Positions 1-9,017 are shown, counted from the first letter of the stretch. The stretch: 64,000 bases of DNA from Marvinbryantia formatexigens (GCA_021771035.1 JAETPU010000001.1:1-64000); one strand, 5' to 3'. Notes: generated by a model from the sequence alone, not told the origin. Made by a program: numbers and translations.

Positions 1-125
1 GTCTGCTTTTGTCTCCACAATCCGGAAGTTTTGCTGTTTATATGCAGTGCGGCGGGGTTTTCAGAGGAGATGATAGCCTAAAGATTGACCATCACCCGAA
101 TGAACGACAAGAAGAGGGAGAAATT

Positions 126-2168
126 ATGAAAACAAAAGGAAAAAAGCTGGCGGCCTGTGCGGTTGCTCTGTGCCTGACAGCCGCATTGATCCCGGGAACA
201 CTGGGACAGCTGGTGAGCGCGGCCGAGAGCTATGACGAACCGGCGACTCCTACAACCGGGACTGTCTGGGAAGGCTCCAAGGAAATGAACGCCCTGTTTG
301 CAAATGGCAGCGACCTGGTTATCTCCACCAATGCTCAAGGAAAAACGATAGCGACAGCCGAGAATTTTACCCAGGTTTTGGATTCCACCCAGAAAAATTG
401 GTATGTATTCGCGGGCAGCAAGGAAAACGGCAAGAATTACGAAACGGTGAACATTACCGTCAACAGCGGTGATTTGGGTGTCGTAGTGGGCTCCAACGCC
501 GGTTCGGGTTCCATCAAAAATTCCAATATTACCGTCAACGACGGCAGCATTGGCATGGTGCTCGCCAATCAGGGCTACAATGCAGTGAAGAGCGGCACGG
601 ATTCTCCGGTTGTGGGCCCCGGCGCAGCCTCCTACGATGCCAGAGACTCCTACAAGGTTGTAAATTCCAATATCACCATTAAAGGCGGAAATTTTTCTGC
701 GATTGCGGGAACTTACGGGTATACCTGCACGGAGAACGTGACGATTACTGTTGACGGCGGAACCTTCGATGCGCAGACCAGCCCGGTACAGGCCGGAATT
801 ATCTTGGGCGGAACCAACGGCGAAGTAAAGAACGCCACGCTCAACATGACCGCCGGCACCACCAATGGAATCTGCCTGGCGCAGAGAACCATGATCACGG
901 GAAAAGCCGCTCTGAATCTGAAGGGCGGTTCCGTGGGCAGTATCTATGCGGGGTCTATCTATAACAAGGACGAAGATTCCAGCAACACCGGCTGGTGGTC
1001 CAGCAGCATCGGCTATGTGAACTATGGACAGGCCAAGGCGATTGATATCACCATCGGCAAGGGTGTCAAGTATAACGACATCTATGCGGGCTTCCAGTTC
1101 TATCCCGGCGAAGTTCAGGCGTTCAAGAATGCCTATGCGGCGTCAAATCCCAATCATCCGGCAATCGTCGCCGAGAATGAGACTGCGCCGGTTCGCATCG
1201 AACTGTCCGAAAAACCGGATGCCAGCTACACTCCCGCGCAGGCAGATGCGGATAACCTGAGCCTGCTCAGAGGCACTCAGCTGTCCTATGTGACCCTCAC
1301 GGATCACACCATCGAGGTTGAGGTCCCGACCGTAGATCCCAGCGAGCCTGTAAAGGAAGTCACCGTAGGCGTTGCCGATGATACTTCTGCCGATGTGCTC
1401 AAAGAGCAGGTCAATGAATTGGTTGCGGCTGTTCAGCAGCAGGGAAGCGGCGCTGCCCTGCAGAACGTAGAAAGTATTGACAGCACTCCGGTTGCAGAGA
1501 AAATCGAACAGGCAATCCAGGAAAATAAGGCAATCTCCACTCAGGTTATTGTGACCCCTGTGGAGGAGAGCAGTCTTTCCAGCACGGATAAAAATCTGGT
1601 TGCCGCAAAGGTAGGGGACGACAACATCGCGCAGTACCTGGATATCAGCGTCCTTTTGAAAGCGGATGATCAGGTCATCGGTAAGATGACAAAACTCTCA
1701 GAAGCAGTCACCTATACCATTTTGATTCCAGAGGAACTTATCACAGAGGATACTTCCTTCTATATCGTGCGGATTCACAATGGTGTGGCGGATACGCTGC
1801 CGCTGACTCATGTAAGCGGTAACCAGTATAGCTTTACCACGGACTCCTATTCCACCTATGCGCTGGCGTATTCTAAAGAACAGGGCAGCTCTTCCGGCAC
1901 AGAGGAGCCCGGATCCTCCTCTTCCGGCACTGAGGAGCCTGGTTCCTCCTCTTCCGGGACAGAAGAGCCCGGTTCCAGTTCCGGTTCTTCCACTGAGCCC
2001 TCTCAGTCTGAAGGAACCAGTTCCGGCGATAAGGACACTTCCAAAACTCCCGACACCAGCGATGCCGGTGCTTCCACAATGCTGGTTCTGATGCTGGCGG
2101 GAGCCTCCTGCGTACTGCTGGGAACTCTGGCGGTTCTGCAGAAAAAACGCGGAACCAAGGAACTCTAA
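126..2168 (+). CDS. Sortase-type surface protein with beta-helix-like repeats
   Basis: Predicted secreted, wall- or membrane-anchored protein of 680 residues. The start at 126 is chosen because AGAGGGAG sits just upstream and a Lys-rich signal peptide follows (MKTKGKK, hydrophobic core, VSAAES cleavage region); an in-frame upstream ATG at 9 would bury the signal. Residues about 100-310 are rich in repeated NITV/ITIKGG/TVDGGTF turns typical of right-handed parallel beta-helices. A middle region carries an alpha/beta segment, followed by a Ser-Gly-Thr-Glu-Pro stalk made of three near-identical 10-residue units. The C-terminus is a relaxed sorting signal (TPDTSD), a hydrophobic helix and a QKKRG tail. 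No specific ligand or enzyme activity can be assigned. It is monocistronic, followed by a strong terminator. The sortase is not in this window. Confidence 0.8.
   Translation: MKTKGKKLAACAVALCLTAALIPGTLGQLVSAAESYDEPATPTTGTVWEGSKEMNALFANGSDLVISTNAQGKTIATAENFTQVLDSTQKNWYVFAGSKENGKNYETVNITVNSGDLGVVVGSNAGSGSIKNSNITVNDGSIGMVLANQGYNAVKSGTDSPVVGPGAASYDARDSYKVVNSNITIKGGNFSAIAGTYGYTCTENVTITVDGGTFDAQTSPVQAGIILGGTNGEVKNATLNMTAGTTNGICLAQRTMITGKAALNLKGGSVGSIYAGSIYNKDEDSSNTGWWSSSIGYVNYGQAKAIDITIGKGVKYNDIYAGFQFYPGEVQAFKNAYAASNPNHPAIVAENETAPVRIELSEKPDASYTPAQADADNLSLLRGTQLSYVTLTDHTIEVEVPTVDPSEPVKEVTVGVADDTSADVLKEQVNELVAAVQQQGSGAALQNVESIDSTPVAEKIEQAIQENKAISTQVIVTPVEESSLSSTDKNLVAAKVGDDNIAQYLDISVLLKADDQVIGKMTKLSEAVTYTILIPEELITEDTSFYIVRIHNGVADTLPLTHVSGNQYSFTTDSYSTYALAYSKEQGSSSGTEEPGSSSSGTEEPGSSSSGTEEPGSSSGSSTEPSQSEGTSSGDKDTSKTPDTSDAGASTMLVLMLAGASCVLLGTLAVLQKKRGTKEL
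1889..1978 (+). repeat. Three tandem 30-bp stalk repeats
   Basis: Three in-frame copies of a unit encoding SSSGTEEPGS-like residues lie in the stalk just before the sorting signal. Copies differ at a few third positions, so they are not a very recent expansion. Such repeats can vary in number between strains and change how far the domain projects from the wall. Confidence 0.75.
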
Positions 2169-2204
2169 GCAGATCCTCCAATAAACGGCTGAATTAGCCA
2201 AAAC

Positions 2205-2245
2205 GGCCCCCCGGTTTGCATACGCAGACCGGGGGGCCATTTCCC
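2205..2245 (+). terminator. Strong intrinsic terminator after surface protein
   Basis: A 15-bp stem (2205-2219 with 2224-2238, one G-U pair) with loop ATAC is followed by a short T-rich run. It closes the surface-protein transcript. Confidence 0.8.
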
Positions 2246-2553
2246 TTTGGGGATACAGGCGGCGCCCGGATGCGCCCAAAGGGTAACCTGAATCCGGAAT
2301 CAAAAAGCTCACAGGGAAAGGGCAGGCGGTGCGCGATAGGGTGGCGGGGAGGCGGGTTGACTTGAGCGGCGGGGGCAAATGTTTTACAAAACGGTACCGG
2401 ATTGGATTAAAAGCGGGCAGAATTCCCGGTGTTCTGGCGGACGGGGAATGGGATTGCCGGCGGGGAAATTTCGGTGTTGGGAATGGCGGCGCTGATTCAA
2501 TCAAAAATCAGGAAATAATTCATAAAAATATGACAAATTTAACCAAGATTTAA
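2246..2553. other. Intergenic region, no gene seen
   Basis: GC-rich then AT-rich spacer between the terminator and the ppx promoter. Open frames here lack a ribosome site and recognisable protein features. I see no riboswitch or RNA gene. Confidence 0.5.
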
Positions 2554-2582
2554 TTGAAAAGCGTTAGAATATCCCGTATAAT
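2554..2582 (+). promoter_or_regulatory. Sigma-A promoter for ppx-ppk1
   Basis: TTGAAA (2554-2559), 17-bp spacer, TATAAT (2577-2582). The predicted transcript start is about 40 bases before the ppx ATG. Confidence 0.75.
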
Positions 2583-2628
2583 AAATTTGTATTGTTGCGT
2601 TTCATCATGTAAAATTTAGGAGGCAGTT

Positions 2629-3582
2629 ATGGGACGTTGCGCCATTATCGATTTGGGATCCAACACCATCCGCCTGGTGGTATATGCTGTGGAGGCCAAT
2701 TCCTTTACCACCCTGGTGAATGAGAGCGCCTTTTTGGGGATTATCCGGTATGTGAACGACGGGGTGCTCAGCGACGAGGGGCTGGAGCGGATTGTAGATT
2801 CCCTGGAGGAGTTTACAAAGCTGGCATCCCTTTTGGAGTGTGAACGGCAGTTCTGCTTTGCCACGGCCTCCCTGCGGGGAATCAAGAATGCGGATTATGT
2901 CTGCCGGATTGTCCAGGAACGCACGGGTGTGCAGGTGCTGTGCCTGAGCGGTGAGGAGGAGGCAAAATATGACAGCCTGGGGCTGCTGTGTGCAAAGCCG
3001 CAGCTTGCCGATGCCGTTGGATGTGATGTGGGCGGCGGCAGCGGGCAGATCTTTGTTTTGCAGCAGAAGGAACTCACCCAGTGCGTCAGCCTGCCCATTG
3101 GCTGCCTGAAGCTGTACAATGATTTTGTCAAGGGGCTGCTGCCCCGGAAAAGCGAAGCGCAGCGTCTGTACCGCCATGCCAAGGAGCTGCTGCGCCAGGC
3201 GCCGCTTAAGAAGGCCCAGGGGGAGCTTCTGTATGCCATGGGCGGAACAGCCCGAGCTATGGCGAAGCTCCACCGCAGTATGGTGGCGACAAAAATGCCG
3301 GTTCAGGACTACCGGGTGGATGTTGAGGACATCAATGTGATGATAGCGACAATCCGGAATATGGGCATGGAGGGCATCAAGCTGCTCAATAAGGTAATCC
3401 CGGAGCGCGCCCATACCATCATCCCCGGAATGCTGGTGCTCAAGGCCATTGCCAAGACAATGGGGGTTAAGAATATCCAGATTGTACGCACCGGTGTGAG
3501 AGAGGGCTTTTTAACGGCCAATGTCCTCGGCGCCTCTGGCACGCCGCTGGCAGAGAATCGAATGAATCAACAGGGAGAGTAG
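2629..3582 (+). CDS. ppx: Exopolyphosphatase, Ppx/GppA family
   Basis: Predicted to remove terminal phosphates from inorganic polyphosphate, or to hydrolyse pppGpp; the family does both. The 317-residue protein has the ASKHA-fold phosphate loops: DLGSNTIRL near residue 9 and the DVGGGSGQ loop near 130, plus the SGEEEA stretch. It is the short two-domain form, lacking the C-terminal HD-like domain of the E. coli enzymes. GGAGG sits 8 bases before the ATG. Six bases separate its stop from ppk1, so synthesis and degradation of polyphosphate are encoded in one transcript. Confidence 0.9.
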   Translation: MGRCAIIDLGSNTIRLVVYAVEANSFTTLVNESAFLGIIRYVNDGVLSDEGLERIVDSLEEFTKLASLLECERQFCFATASLRGIKNADYVCRIVQERTGVQVLCLSGEEEAKYDSLGLLCAKPQLADAVGCDVGGGSGQIFVLQQKELTQCVSLPIGCLKLYNDFVKGLLPRKSEAQRLYRHAKELLRQAPLKKAQGELLYAMGGTARAMAKLHRSMVATKMPVQDYRVDVEDINVMIATIRNMGMEGIKLLNKVIPERAHTIIPGMLVLKAIAKTMGVKNIQIVRTGVREGFLTANVLGASGTPLAENRMNQQGE

Positions 3583-3588
3583 GGAAGA

Positions 3589-5751
3589 ATGGCAGAAGAA
3601 TTTAACCGGCTGCAGCTGTATGAAAACCGGGAACTGAGCTGGCTGCGGTTTAATATGCGGGTTTTGGAGGAAGCGCAGGACGAGGGCGTGCCCCTGTTTG
3701 AGCGGCTGCGGTTTGTCTCCATATTTACCAGTAACCTGGATGAGTTTTTTATGATACGGGTGGGATCGCTGCACGATCAAACCCTGCTCAAGCGTCCGCT
3801 CCCGGATTCCCGCACCGGGATGTCGCCGGCACAGCAGATTGCGGCAATCTTTGATCGGGCCAAGCAGATGATTCCCCGTAAGGATCACACATATTTTAAT
3901 ATCATGTCCCAGCTGGCTACCCGCAATATCGAGCAGGTGAGCCTTTCCAACCTCTCCAAGGAGGAACTGGGATTTTTGGAGAAGTATTTTGCGGCGGAAG
4001 TCATGCCGCTGCTCTCCGCCCAGGTCATCGACAAACACCACCCCTTCCCGTTTTTGCGCAACAAGGAATTGTATGTGGGGGTCCATCTGGCTACCAAGGG
4101 GAATTTTGTGAAGCTGGGAATTATCCCCGTGAGCGGCGGCTTTGACAGAATGCTGTTTTTGCCCGCGCCCTCCGGCAGCCTGCGCTTTGTGCTGGTGGAG
4201 GATTTGATTTGGCTCTTTGCGGATCGGGTTTTCAAAAATTATAAGGTGCTTGATAAAACCATCTTCCGTGTGACCCGCAATGCGGACATCAATGTGGAGG
4301 AAGCCCTGTACGATGAGGATGTGGACTTCCGCTATGTAATGTCGGAACTGCTGAAAAAGCGCAAAAAGCTCACAGCGGTACGCCTGGAACTATATAATTC
4401 CGTCAATGTGGAACTGATGAAAACCCTGTGCGCCAGGCTGGAGCTCTCTCAGGAGCACGTGTTCATCACTAAGTGCCCGCTGGATTTTTCCTTTGTGGGA
4501 GAATTGGAGGATCATATTTCCCGGGAAACCTCGGCGGATCTGTTCTATGAACCGCTGTCCCCGCAGAACTCTCCGGCCGTTGTACGAGATATCCCCATGA
4601 TGCGGCAGATTGCCAAGAACGATATTTTGCTCAGCTACCCCTATGAGAGCATCGAGCCCTTTATCCGGCTGCTCAACGAGGCCGCGCAGGATAACAGCGT
4701 GGTATCCATCAAGATAACGCTGTACCGGGTGGCGTCCAATTCCAAGGTGATAGACGCCCTGATCCGCGCTGCGGAGAATGGGAAGGACGTCCTGGTGGTG
4801 GTGGAGCTGCGGGCCAGGTTTGACGAGGAAAACAATATCGGCTGGTCCAAACAGCTGGAAGAAGCGGGCTGTACGGTGATTTACGGCCTGGATGAATACA
4901 AGGTGCATTCCAAGCTGCTGCTCATCACCCGCAAGGTTGGTAACCATGTGGAGTATTTTACTCAGATTGGAACCGGGAACTATAACGAAAAAACCTCCCG
5001 TCTGTATACGGACTATTCCCTGATGACCGCCGACCGGGATATCGGCGCGGATGCCTCCATCGTGTTCAACTGCCTGTCCATCGGCAGCCTGGTGGAGTAT
5101 TCCAAAAAGCTGCTGGTATCGCCTTTGTGCCTGAAGAGCAAGGTGATCCAGATGATTGACGGGGAAATTGCCTGTGCCAAAAGCTCGGCCGGCGGGCGCA
5201 TTGTCATCAAACTCAACTCCCTGAGCGATAAGGTGCTGATTGATAAGCTCATCGAGGCATCGGAGGCCGGGGTGAAGATCGACTTGATTATCCGGGGAAT
5301 CTGCTGCCTGCACAGCGGGATCCCAGGACATACGGATACGATTACAGTACACAGCGTGGTGGGGCGTTTTTTGGAGCACGCAAGAATCTATGTGTTCGGA
5401 GAGGGTGAGCGCCAGCGGGTGTATATCTCCTCGGCGGACTTTATGACCCGCAATACGGAACGGCGGGTTGAGGTGGCCGCGCCCATTCAGTCCCCGGCAC
5501 TGCGCCAGCGGCTCTTGGAGATGCTGGATGTAATGATGCGGGATACGGTGAAGCGCCGTGTCCAGCAGCCGGATGGGGAGTATCTCCATGTCACTTCCGA
5601 GGAGGAGCCTCTGGACAGCCAGCTGTATTTTTCCCGACAGGCCTATGAACGGGCCAGGCTGGCGCAGGAAGCCCCTGGCACAGCGGGGGCCGGTACTAAG
5701 GAACACGGCCTGCGCCGCCTGCTGAAAAGGCTCAGGAAAAACCGGAAATAG
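3589..5751 (+). CDS. ppk1: Polyphosphate kinase 1
   Basis: Catalyses reversible transfer of the ATP gamma phosphate to polyphosphate. The 720-residue length matches the family. The N-terminal domain opens with the usual NRELSWLRFN motif and NLDEFFMIRVG follows. The two phospholipase-D-like C-terminal domains carry the catalytic histidines, His440 in YKVHSK and His597 in FLEHARIY, at the spacing of the E. coli His435/His592 pair. It is coupled to ppx by a 6-base gap. The basic C-terminal tail (LRRLLKRLRKNRK) is a local extension. Polyphosphate links phosphate and energy storage to stress responses; the relA homologue lies elsewhere in this window. Confidence 0.96.
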   Translation: MAEEFNRLQLYENRELSWLRFNMRVLEEAQDEGVPLFERLRFVSIFTSNLDEFFMIRVGSLHDQTLLKRPLPDSRTGMSPAQQIAAIFDRAKQMIPRKDHTYFNIMSQLATRNIEQVSLSNLSKEELGFLEKYFAAEVMPLLSAQVIDKHHPFPFLRNKELYVGVHLATKGNFVKLGIIPVSGGFDRMLFLPAPSGSLRFVLVEDLIWLFADRVFKNYKVLDKTIFRVTRNADINVEEALYDEDVDFRYVMSELLKKRKKLTAVRLELYNSVNVELMKTLCARLELSQEHVFITKCPLDFSFVGELEDHISRETSADLFYEPLSPQNSPAVVRDIPMMRQIAKNDILLSYPYESIEPFIRLLNEAAQDNSVVSIKITLYRVASNSKVIDALIRAAENGKDVLVVVELRARFDEENNIGWSKQLEEAGCTVIYGLDEYKVHSKLLLITRKVGNHVEYFTQIGTGNYNEKTSRLYTDYSLMTADRDIGADASIVFNCLSIGSLVEYSKKLLVSPLCLKSKVIQMIDGEIACAKSSAGGRIVIKLNSLSDKVLIDKLIEASEAGVKIDLIIRGICCLHSGIPGHTDTITVHSVVGRFLEHARIYVFGEGERQRVYISSADFMTRNTERRVEVAAPIQSPALRQRLLEMLDVMMRDTVKRRVQQPDGEYLHVTSEEEPLDSQLYFSRQAYERARLAQEAPGTAGAGTKEHGLRRLLKRLRKNRK

Positions 5752-5802
5752 ACAGGGCTTTTGTGGGAAGCCCATGGTCCGGTACTGACACAAAGACTTT
5801 GG

Positions 5803-5838
5803 AAAAAGGGCGGAGCATGACGGCTTTTGCCCTTTTTT
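5803..5838 (+). terminator. Intrinsic terminator after ppk1
   Basis: Stem AAAAAGGGC (5803-5811) pairs with GCCCTTTTT (5829-5837), followed by a T run. Loop is 17 bases. Confidence 0.75.
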
Positions 5839-5899
5839 CTTTAGAAAGGCAGGGAAATTGGGCTGTTGTTAAGAAAGTGTGAACGGAGGGCCTTTTATT

Positions 5900-6271
5900 G
5901 TGAATAAAAGATTAACGGGGATTCTGTCCTTTGTTTCGTTGACTGCGGCATATCTCATTTTGCGCTATCCGCTGTTTGAGTACCATGGGATGAAGGAGTG
6001 GCCGATGGTGCTCTTCATCGTGGACAGTCTTGTGGTGGTGATCTCTGGAATTGTGATGCGGAATCCGTATTTGCCCGTGTGTACGGTTGCCGGTTATATA
6101 GCCGGATTTCTATTTGGATATAGTTTTCAGTGGGAGTATGGAACTGGCCTAAACTCCATGTGGATCATATGGACTTGCTGCTGTGCGGCAGGCATCATAG
6201 CTGGAGGAATTTTGAGTTTACATGGCAGAAAACAGTCTCCCAATGCGCTCAAGAACCCCCAGCGCTCCTGA
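5900..6271 (+). CDS. Small four-helix membrane protein, unknown function
   Basis: A 123-residue protein with about four hydrophobic segments (LTGILSFVSLTAAYLIL; MVLFIVDSLVVVISGIV; VCTVAGYIAGFLFGY; MWIIWTCCCAAGIIAGGIL) and a basic tail. The GTG at 5900 is preferred over the GTG at 5879 because GGAGGG (5885-5890) lies at good spacing before it. I do not recognise a named family; short integral membrane proteins of this shape are common in Clostridia as uncharacterised reading frames. It stands between the ppk1 terminator and an acetyltransferase 57 bases downstream, and may share a transcript with it. Confidence 0.65.
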   Translation: MNKRLTGILSFVSLTAAYLILRYPLFEYHGMKEWPMVLFIVDSLVVVISGIVMRNPYLPVCTVAGYIAGFLFGYSFQWEYGTGLNSMWIIWTCCCAAGIIAGGILSLHGRKQSPNALKNPQRS

Positions 6272-6328
6272 CAAAACAGAGGTTACAATCCGATGGCTGT
6301 AAAAACGGCGCAGGGAGGAGGCACAGCA

Positions 6329-6811
6329 ATGGAACTAAGTGTCTTTGAGTTCACCCTTCAGGACGCAAAAACAGTCTGCCAATGGCGCTATCCCGCGCCC
6401 TATGACTGTTACAACTGCCCCTCTTGGAGGCAGATGGCGGCGCAGGGATGGGGGATGGTGCAGGAAACCAAACGGCGGGAACAATTCTACAGTGTTCGCA
6501 GCGATAGGATACTGGTTGGTTATTTCAGGCTGATCGACAGCCCCGCGGGGGTGGCTGTCGGCCTTGGGCTGGCGCCTGAGTTCTGCGGCCGGGGCTTAGG
6601 GGAAACACTCATGGAGCATATTAAACAGACGCTGAACAGCCGGTATCCTCATAGGCCTGCATATCTGGAGGTGCGCGCTGAGAACACCCGGGCTCTTCGG
6701 TGTTATAAGGCCGCCGGATTCCGGATGAAAAGCAGCGTTTACCGAGATACGCCGCAGGGAAAAACACTGTTTTTAAGGCTGGAACTCAGCCCTGGCTCCC
6801 AGCAGAACTGA
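6329..6811 (+). CDS. GNAT family N-acetyltransferase
   Basis: A 160-residue acetyl-CoA-dependent acetyltransferase. The start at 6329 follows GGGAGGAGG at 6313-6321. The acetyl-CoA binding motif A is visible as VGLGLAPEFCGRGLGETLMEHI, and the motif B region as LEVRAENTRALRCYKAAGF, both diagnostic of the RimI-like GNAT fold. The N-terminal substrate half (FTLQDAKTVCQWRYPAPYDCYNCP) is often seen in clostridial GNATs of unknown substrate. An earlier ATG at 6293 lacks a ribosome site. The substrate could be a protein N-terminus or a small amine. Confidence 0.85.
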   Translation: MELSVFEFTLQDAKTVCQWRYPAPYDCYNCPSWRQMAAQGWGMVQETKRREQFYSVRSDRILVGYFRLIDSPAGVAVGLGLAPEFCGRGLGETLMEHIKQTLNSRYPHRPAYLEVRAENTRALRCYKAAGFRMKSSVYRDTPQGKTLFLRLELSPGSQQN

Positions 6812-6847
6812 ATTTTAAAACTTCCTACAAAATTGGAAGGATATCGC

Positions 6848-6876
6848 TTGAATCTTCTGGAAATCTATGCTATAAT
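6848..6876 (+). promoter_or_regulatory. Sigma-A promoter for isomerase gene
   Basis: TTGAAT (6848-6853), 17-bp spacer, TATAAT (6871-6876). A leader of about 140 bases precedes the coding start at 7027. Confidence 0.75.
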
Positions 6877-7026
6877 AGCTTATAATGAAATCTAAATTCC
6901 ACAATGCAAAATTAGTTCGCGCCATCATTGGAATGCAAAGAGTCAAATTGATACGCTGTACCGCTGAAAGCTAATACGTTACGGTGTGGGCAGGTTGGTA
7001 CAGCTTTGGGGAGGAGCGGTAAGTAA

Positions 7027-7947
7027 ATGAAGGAATCCATGCTGCAGTATTTTAAGCCGGGAATTATCCATTTTATGGCGTTTCCCAACACGATGAAGGG
7101 GGATTCTCCGGATATCGAAGAGACAGTGGCGGCCATTGCCCGGGATGCATATTTTCACGCGGTTGAGATTACCTGGATTCAGGATCCGGCAGTTCGGGAG
7201 CGGGTAAGGCATCTGCTGGAGCAGTCCGGTTTAACGGTGGGCTATGGCGGGCAGCCCCGGCTTCTCACAACGGGGGACAATCCCAATACGCTGGAAGAGC
7301 CCCTCAGGCTTGCTGCTGTGGAGAACCTGAAGGCGGGGATTGACGAGGCCTATGAGATGAACGCCTGCGCCTTTGCCTTTCTCAGTGGTAAGTATGACTC
7401 CGAGAGACTGGAGGAGCATTTTGAGGCCCTGAAAAAAACCGTAAGGGAATTGTGCGGTTATGCCAAAAGCAAGGGGGATATGCCGGTACTGCTTGAGGTG
7501 TTTGACTATGACATGGATAAAAAGAGCCTGATTGGGCCGGCGCCCCTGGCCGCCCGCTTTGCCCGGGAGATGGCGCAGGAGACGGACAACTTTGGTCTCC
7601 TGGTGGATTTGAGCCATGTACCGCTCCTGCACGAGAGCATCCGGGAATCTCTGCTGCCGGTGAAGGAGTATATCCGCCATGTCCATATTGGAAACGCGGT
7701 TATTCAGGAGGGCTGCGAGGCCTTTGGAGACGCCCATCCACGGTTCGGATTTCCCAACAGCGAGAATTCCGTGGAGGAGCTTACCGAATTTCTCAAGGTA
7801 CTCTTTGAGATAGGCTACCTGGGAAAGGGCAAGCGGCCTATTATCAGCTTTGAGGTCAAGCCCTGGAAGGATGAGGACCCCTTGACGGTGATAGCCTCCT
7901 CGAAACGGTGCCTGGATTTGGCGTGGAGCCGTTTGGAACTGGATTAG
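7027..7947 (+). CDS. Sugar phosphate isomerase/epimerase-like TIM-barrel protein
   Basis: A 306-residue member of the xylose-isomerase-like / AP-endonuclease-2 TIM-barrel superfamily, usually divalent-metal dependent. Candidate metal ligands are visible in the expected strands: Glu in LLEVFDYD, Asp and His in LLVDLSHVPL, His in RHVHIGNA, and Glu in ISFEVKPW. GAGGAG lies just before the ATG. The adjacent downstream gene encodes a D-2-hydroxyacid dehydrogenase and may be co-transcribed (96-base gap), suggesting a small sugar-acid or polyol pathway. The substrate cannot be read from the sequence. Confidence 0.8.
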   Translation: MKESMLQYFKPGIIHFMAFPNTMKGDSPDIEETVAAIARDAYFHAVEITWIQDPAVRERVRHLLEQSGLTVGYGGQPRLLTTGDNPNTLEEPLRLAAVENLKAGIDEAYEMNACAFAFLSGKYDSERLEEHFEALKKTVRELCGYAKSKGDMPVLLEVFDYDMDKKSLIGPAPLAARFAREMAQETDNFGLLVDLSHVPLLHESIRESLLPVKEYIRHVHIGNAVIQEGCEAFGDAHPRFGFPNSENSVEELTEFLKVLFEIGYLGKGKRPIISFEVKPWKDEDPLTVIASSKRCLDLAWSRLELD

Positions 7948-8011
7948 TGGGATATAGAAGGAAATCGGAAGCTCTCAGGATAGGAAGAATTTCCTGTTCT
8001 GATGCCAAATA

Positions 8012-8046
8012 AAAGGAGGGATGGCCCGCTTTGGGCCTCAGCTATG
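8012..8046 (+). promoter_or_regulatory. Hairpin between Shine-Dalgarno and start codon
   Basis: AAAGGAGGG (8012-8020) is 24 bases from the ATG at 8044, too far for normal use. A perfect GGCCC-GCTTT-GGGCC hairpin (8023-8037) lies between them and, when folded, would bring the ribosome site to about 9 bases. An eight-codon frame ATG (8021) to TGA (8045-8047) also overlaps the start as ATGA, but its own ribosome site would be too close. Confidence 0.5.
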
Positions 8047-8997
8047 AAAATTGTAGTACTGGATGGATACGCAGCAAATCCCGGTGATCTCAGCTGGGAT
8101 AAAATCGCTTCACTGGGGGAGTTGACGGTCTATGACCGAACCCCTGCGGATGAGGTTGCGCAGAGAATTGCACAGGCGGATATTGTTTTTACCAACAAAG
8201 CTCCTATCTCAAAGGAGAGTATGGACGCCGCTCCCCAATTAAAGTGGATTGGAATTCTGGCCACCGGATACAACATTGTGGATGTGCAGGCAGCCCGGGA
8301 GAAGGGGATTCCTGTGGCGAATGTGCCGGGATACAGTACGGACTCTGTAGCACAGCTGGTGTTTGCACATCTTCTGGAGGTGTGCCATCATGTGGGCGAG
8401 CATACCCGCGCTGTCAGCGAGGGGGAGTGGGTGAACAGCAAGGACTTTGTGTTTTGGAATTACCCGCTCATCGAACTCAAGGGAAAGACCTTCGGTATCC
8501 TGGGCTATGGCAGCATCGGCAAGGCGGTGGCAAACATCGCCCGTGCTTTCGGTATGAAGGTGATTGCCCATTCCCGCCGGGAGTTCCAGGACAATGAGGT
8601 GGAATGTGTAAGCCTTGAAGAATTGCTCTCCCGCTCTGATGTACTCTCCCTGCACTGCCCGCTGTTTGAGGAGACCAAAGGGATTATCAACGCCCAGAAT
8701 ATCGCGAAGATGAAGGATACTGCCATTTTAATCAATACTGCCCGCGGCCCGCTTATCAATGAGCAGGATGTGACGGATGCGCTGAATGCGGGAAAGCTGG
8801 GCTATGCCTGCATCGATGTGGTGAATGTGGAGCCCATGAAGGGGGATAACCCGCTTCTCAAGGCAAAGAACTGCCTGTTCACCCCGCATATCGGATGGGC
8901 GCCCTATGAGGCGAGAGTCCGGCTCAATGAGATTAGCTATGAGAATTTGAAGTCCTTCCTGGACGGTAAGCCCCAGAACGTGGTAAACGGCCTGTAA
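8044..8997 (+). CDS. D-2-hydroxyacid dehydrogenase
   Basis: A 317-residue NAD(P)-dependent dehydrogenase of the glycerate/phosphoglycerate dehydrogenase family. The nucleotide-binding motif is GYGSIG within GILGYGSIGKAVANIARAFGMKVI. The catalytic triad is present: Arg234 in NTARGP, Glu263 in VNVEPM, His282 in TPHIGW. MKIVVLDGY matches the usual family N-terminus, so the start is placed at 8044 rather than at the in-frame ATG at 8002. It may reduce a hydroxypyruvate-like 2-keto acid or oxidise the matching hydroxy acid. It may be coupled with the upstream TIM-barrel isomerase. Confidence 0.92.
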   Translation: MKIVVLDGYAANPGDLSWDKIASLGELTVYDRTPADEVAQRIAQADIVFTNKAPISKESMDAAPQLKWIGILATGYNIVDVQAAREKGIPVANVPGYSTDSVAQLVFAHLLEVCHHVGEHTRAVSEGEWVNSKDFVFWNYPLIELKGKTFGILGYGSIGKAVANIARAFGMKVIAHSRREFQDNEVECVSLEELLSRSDVLSLHCPLFEETKGIINAQNIAKMKDTAILINTARGPLINEQDVTDALNAGKLGYACIDVVNVEPMKGDNPLLKAKNCLFTPHIGWAPYEARVRLNEISYENLKSFLDGKPQNVVNGL

Positions 8998-9017
8998 GGC
9001 GCATAACAGTAAAAGGG

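Noticed and set aside
4390..5793. 467-codon minus-strand frame
   Set aside because: Antisense to ppk1; its composition (His/Pro/Gln-rich) is typical of a shadow frame.
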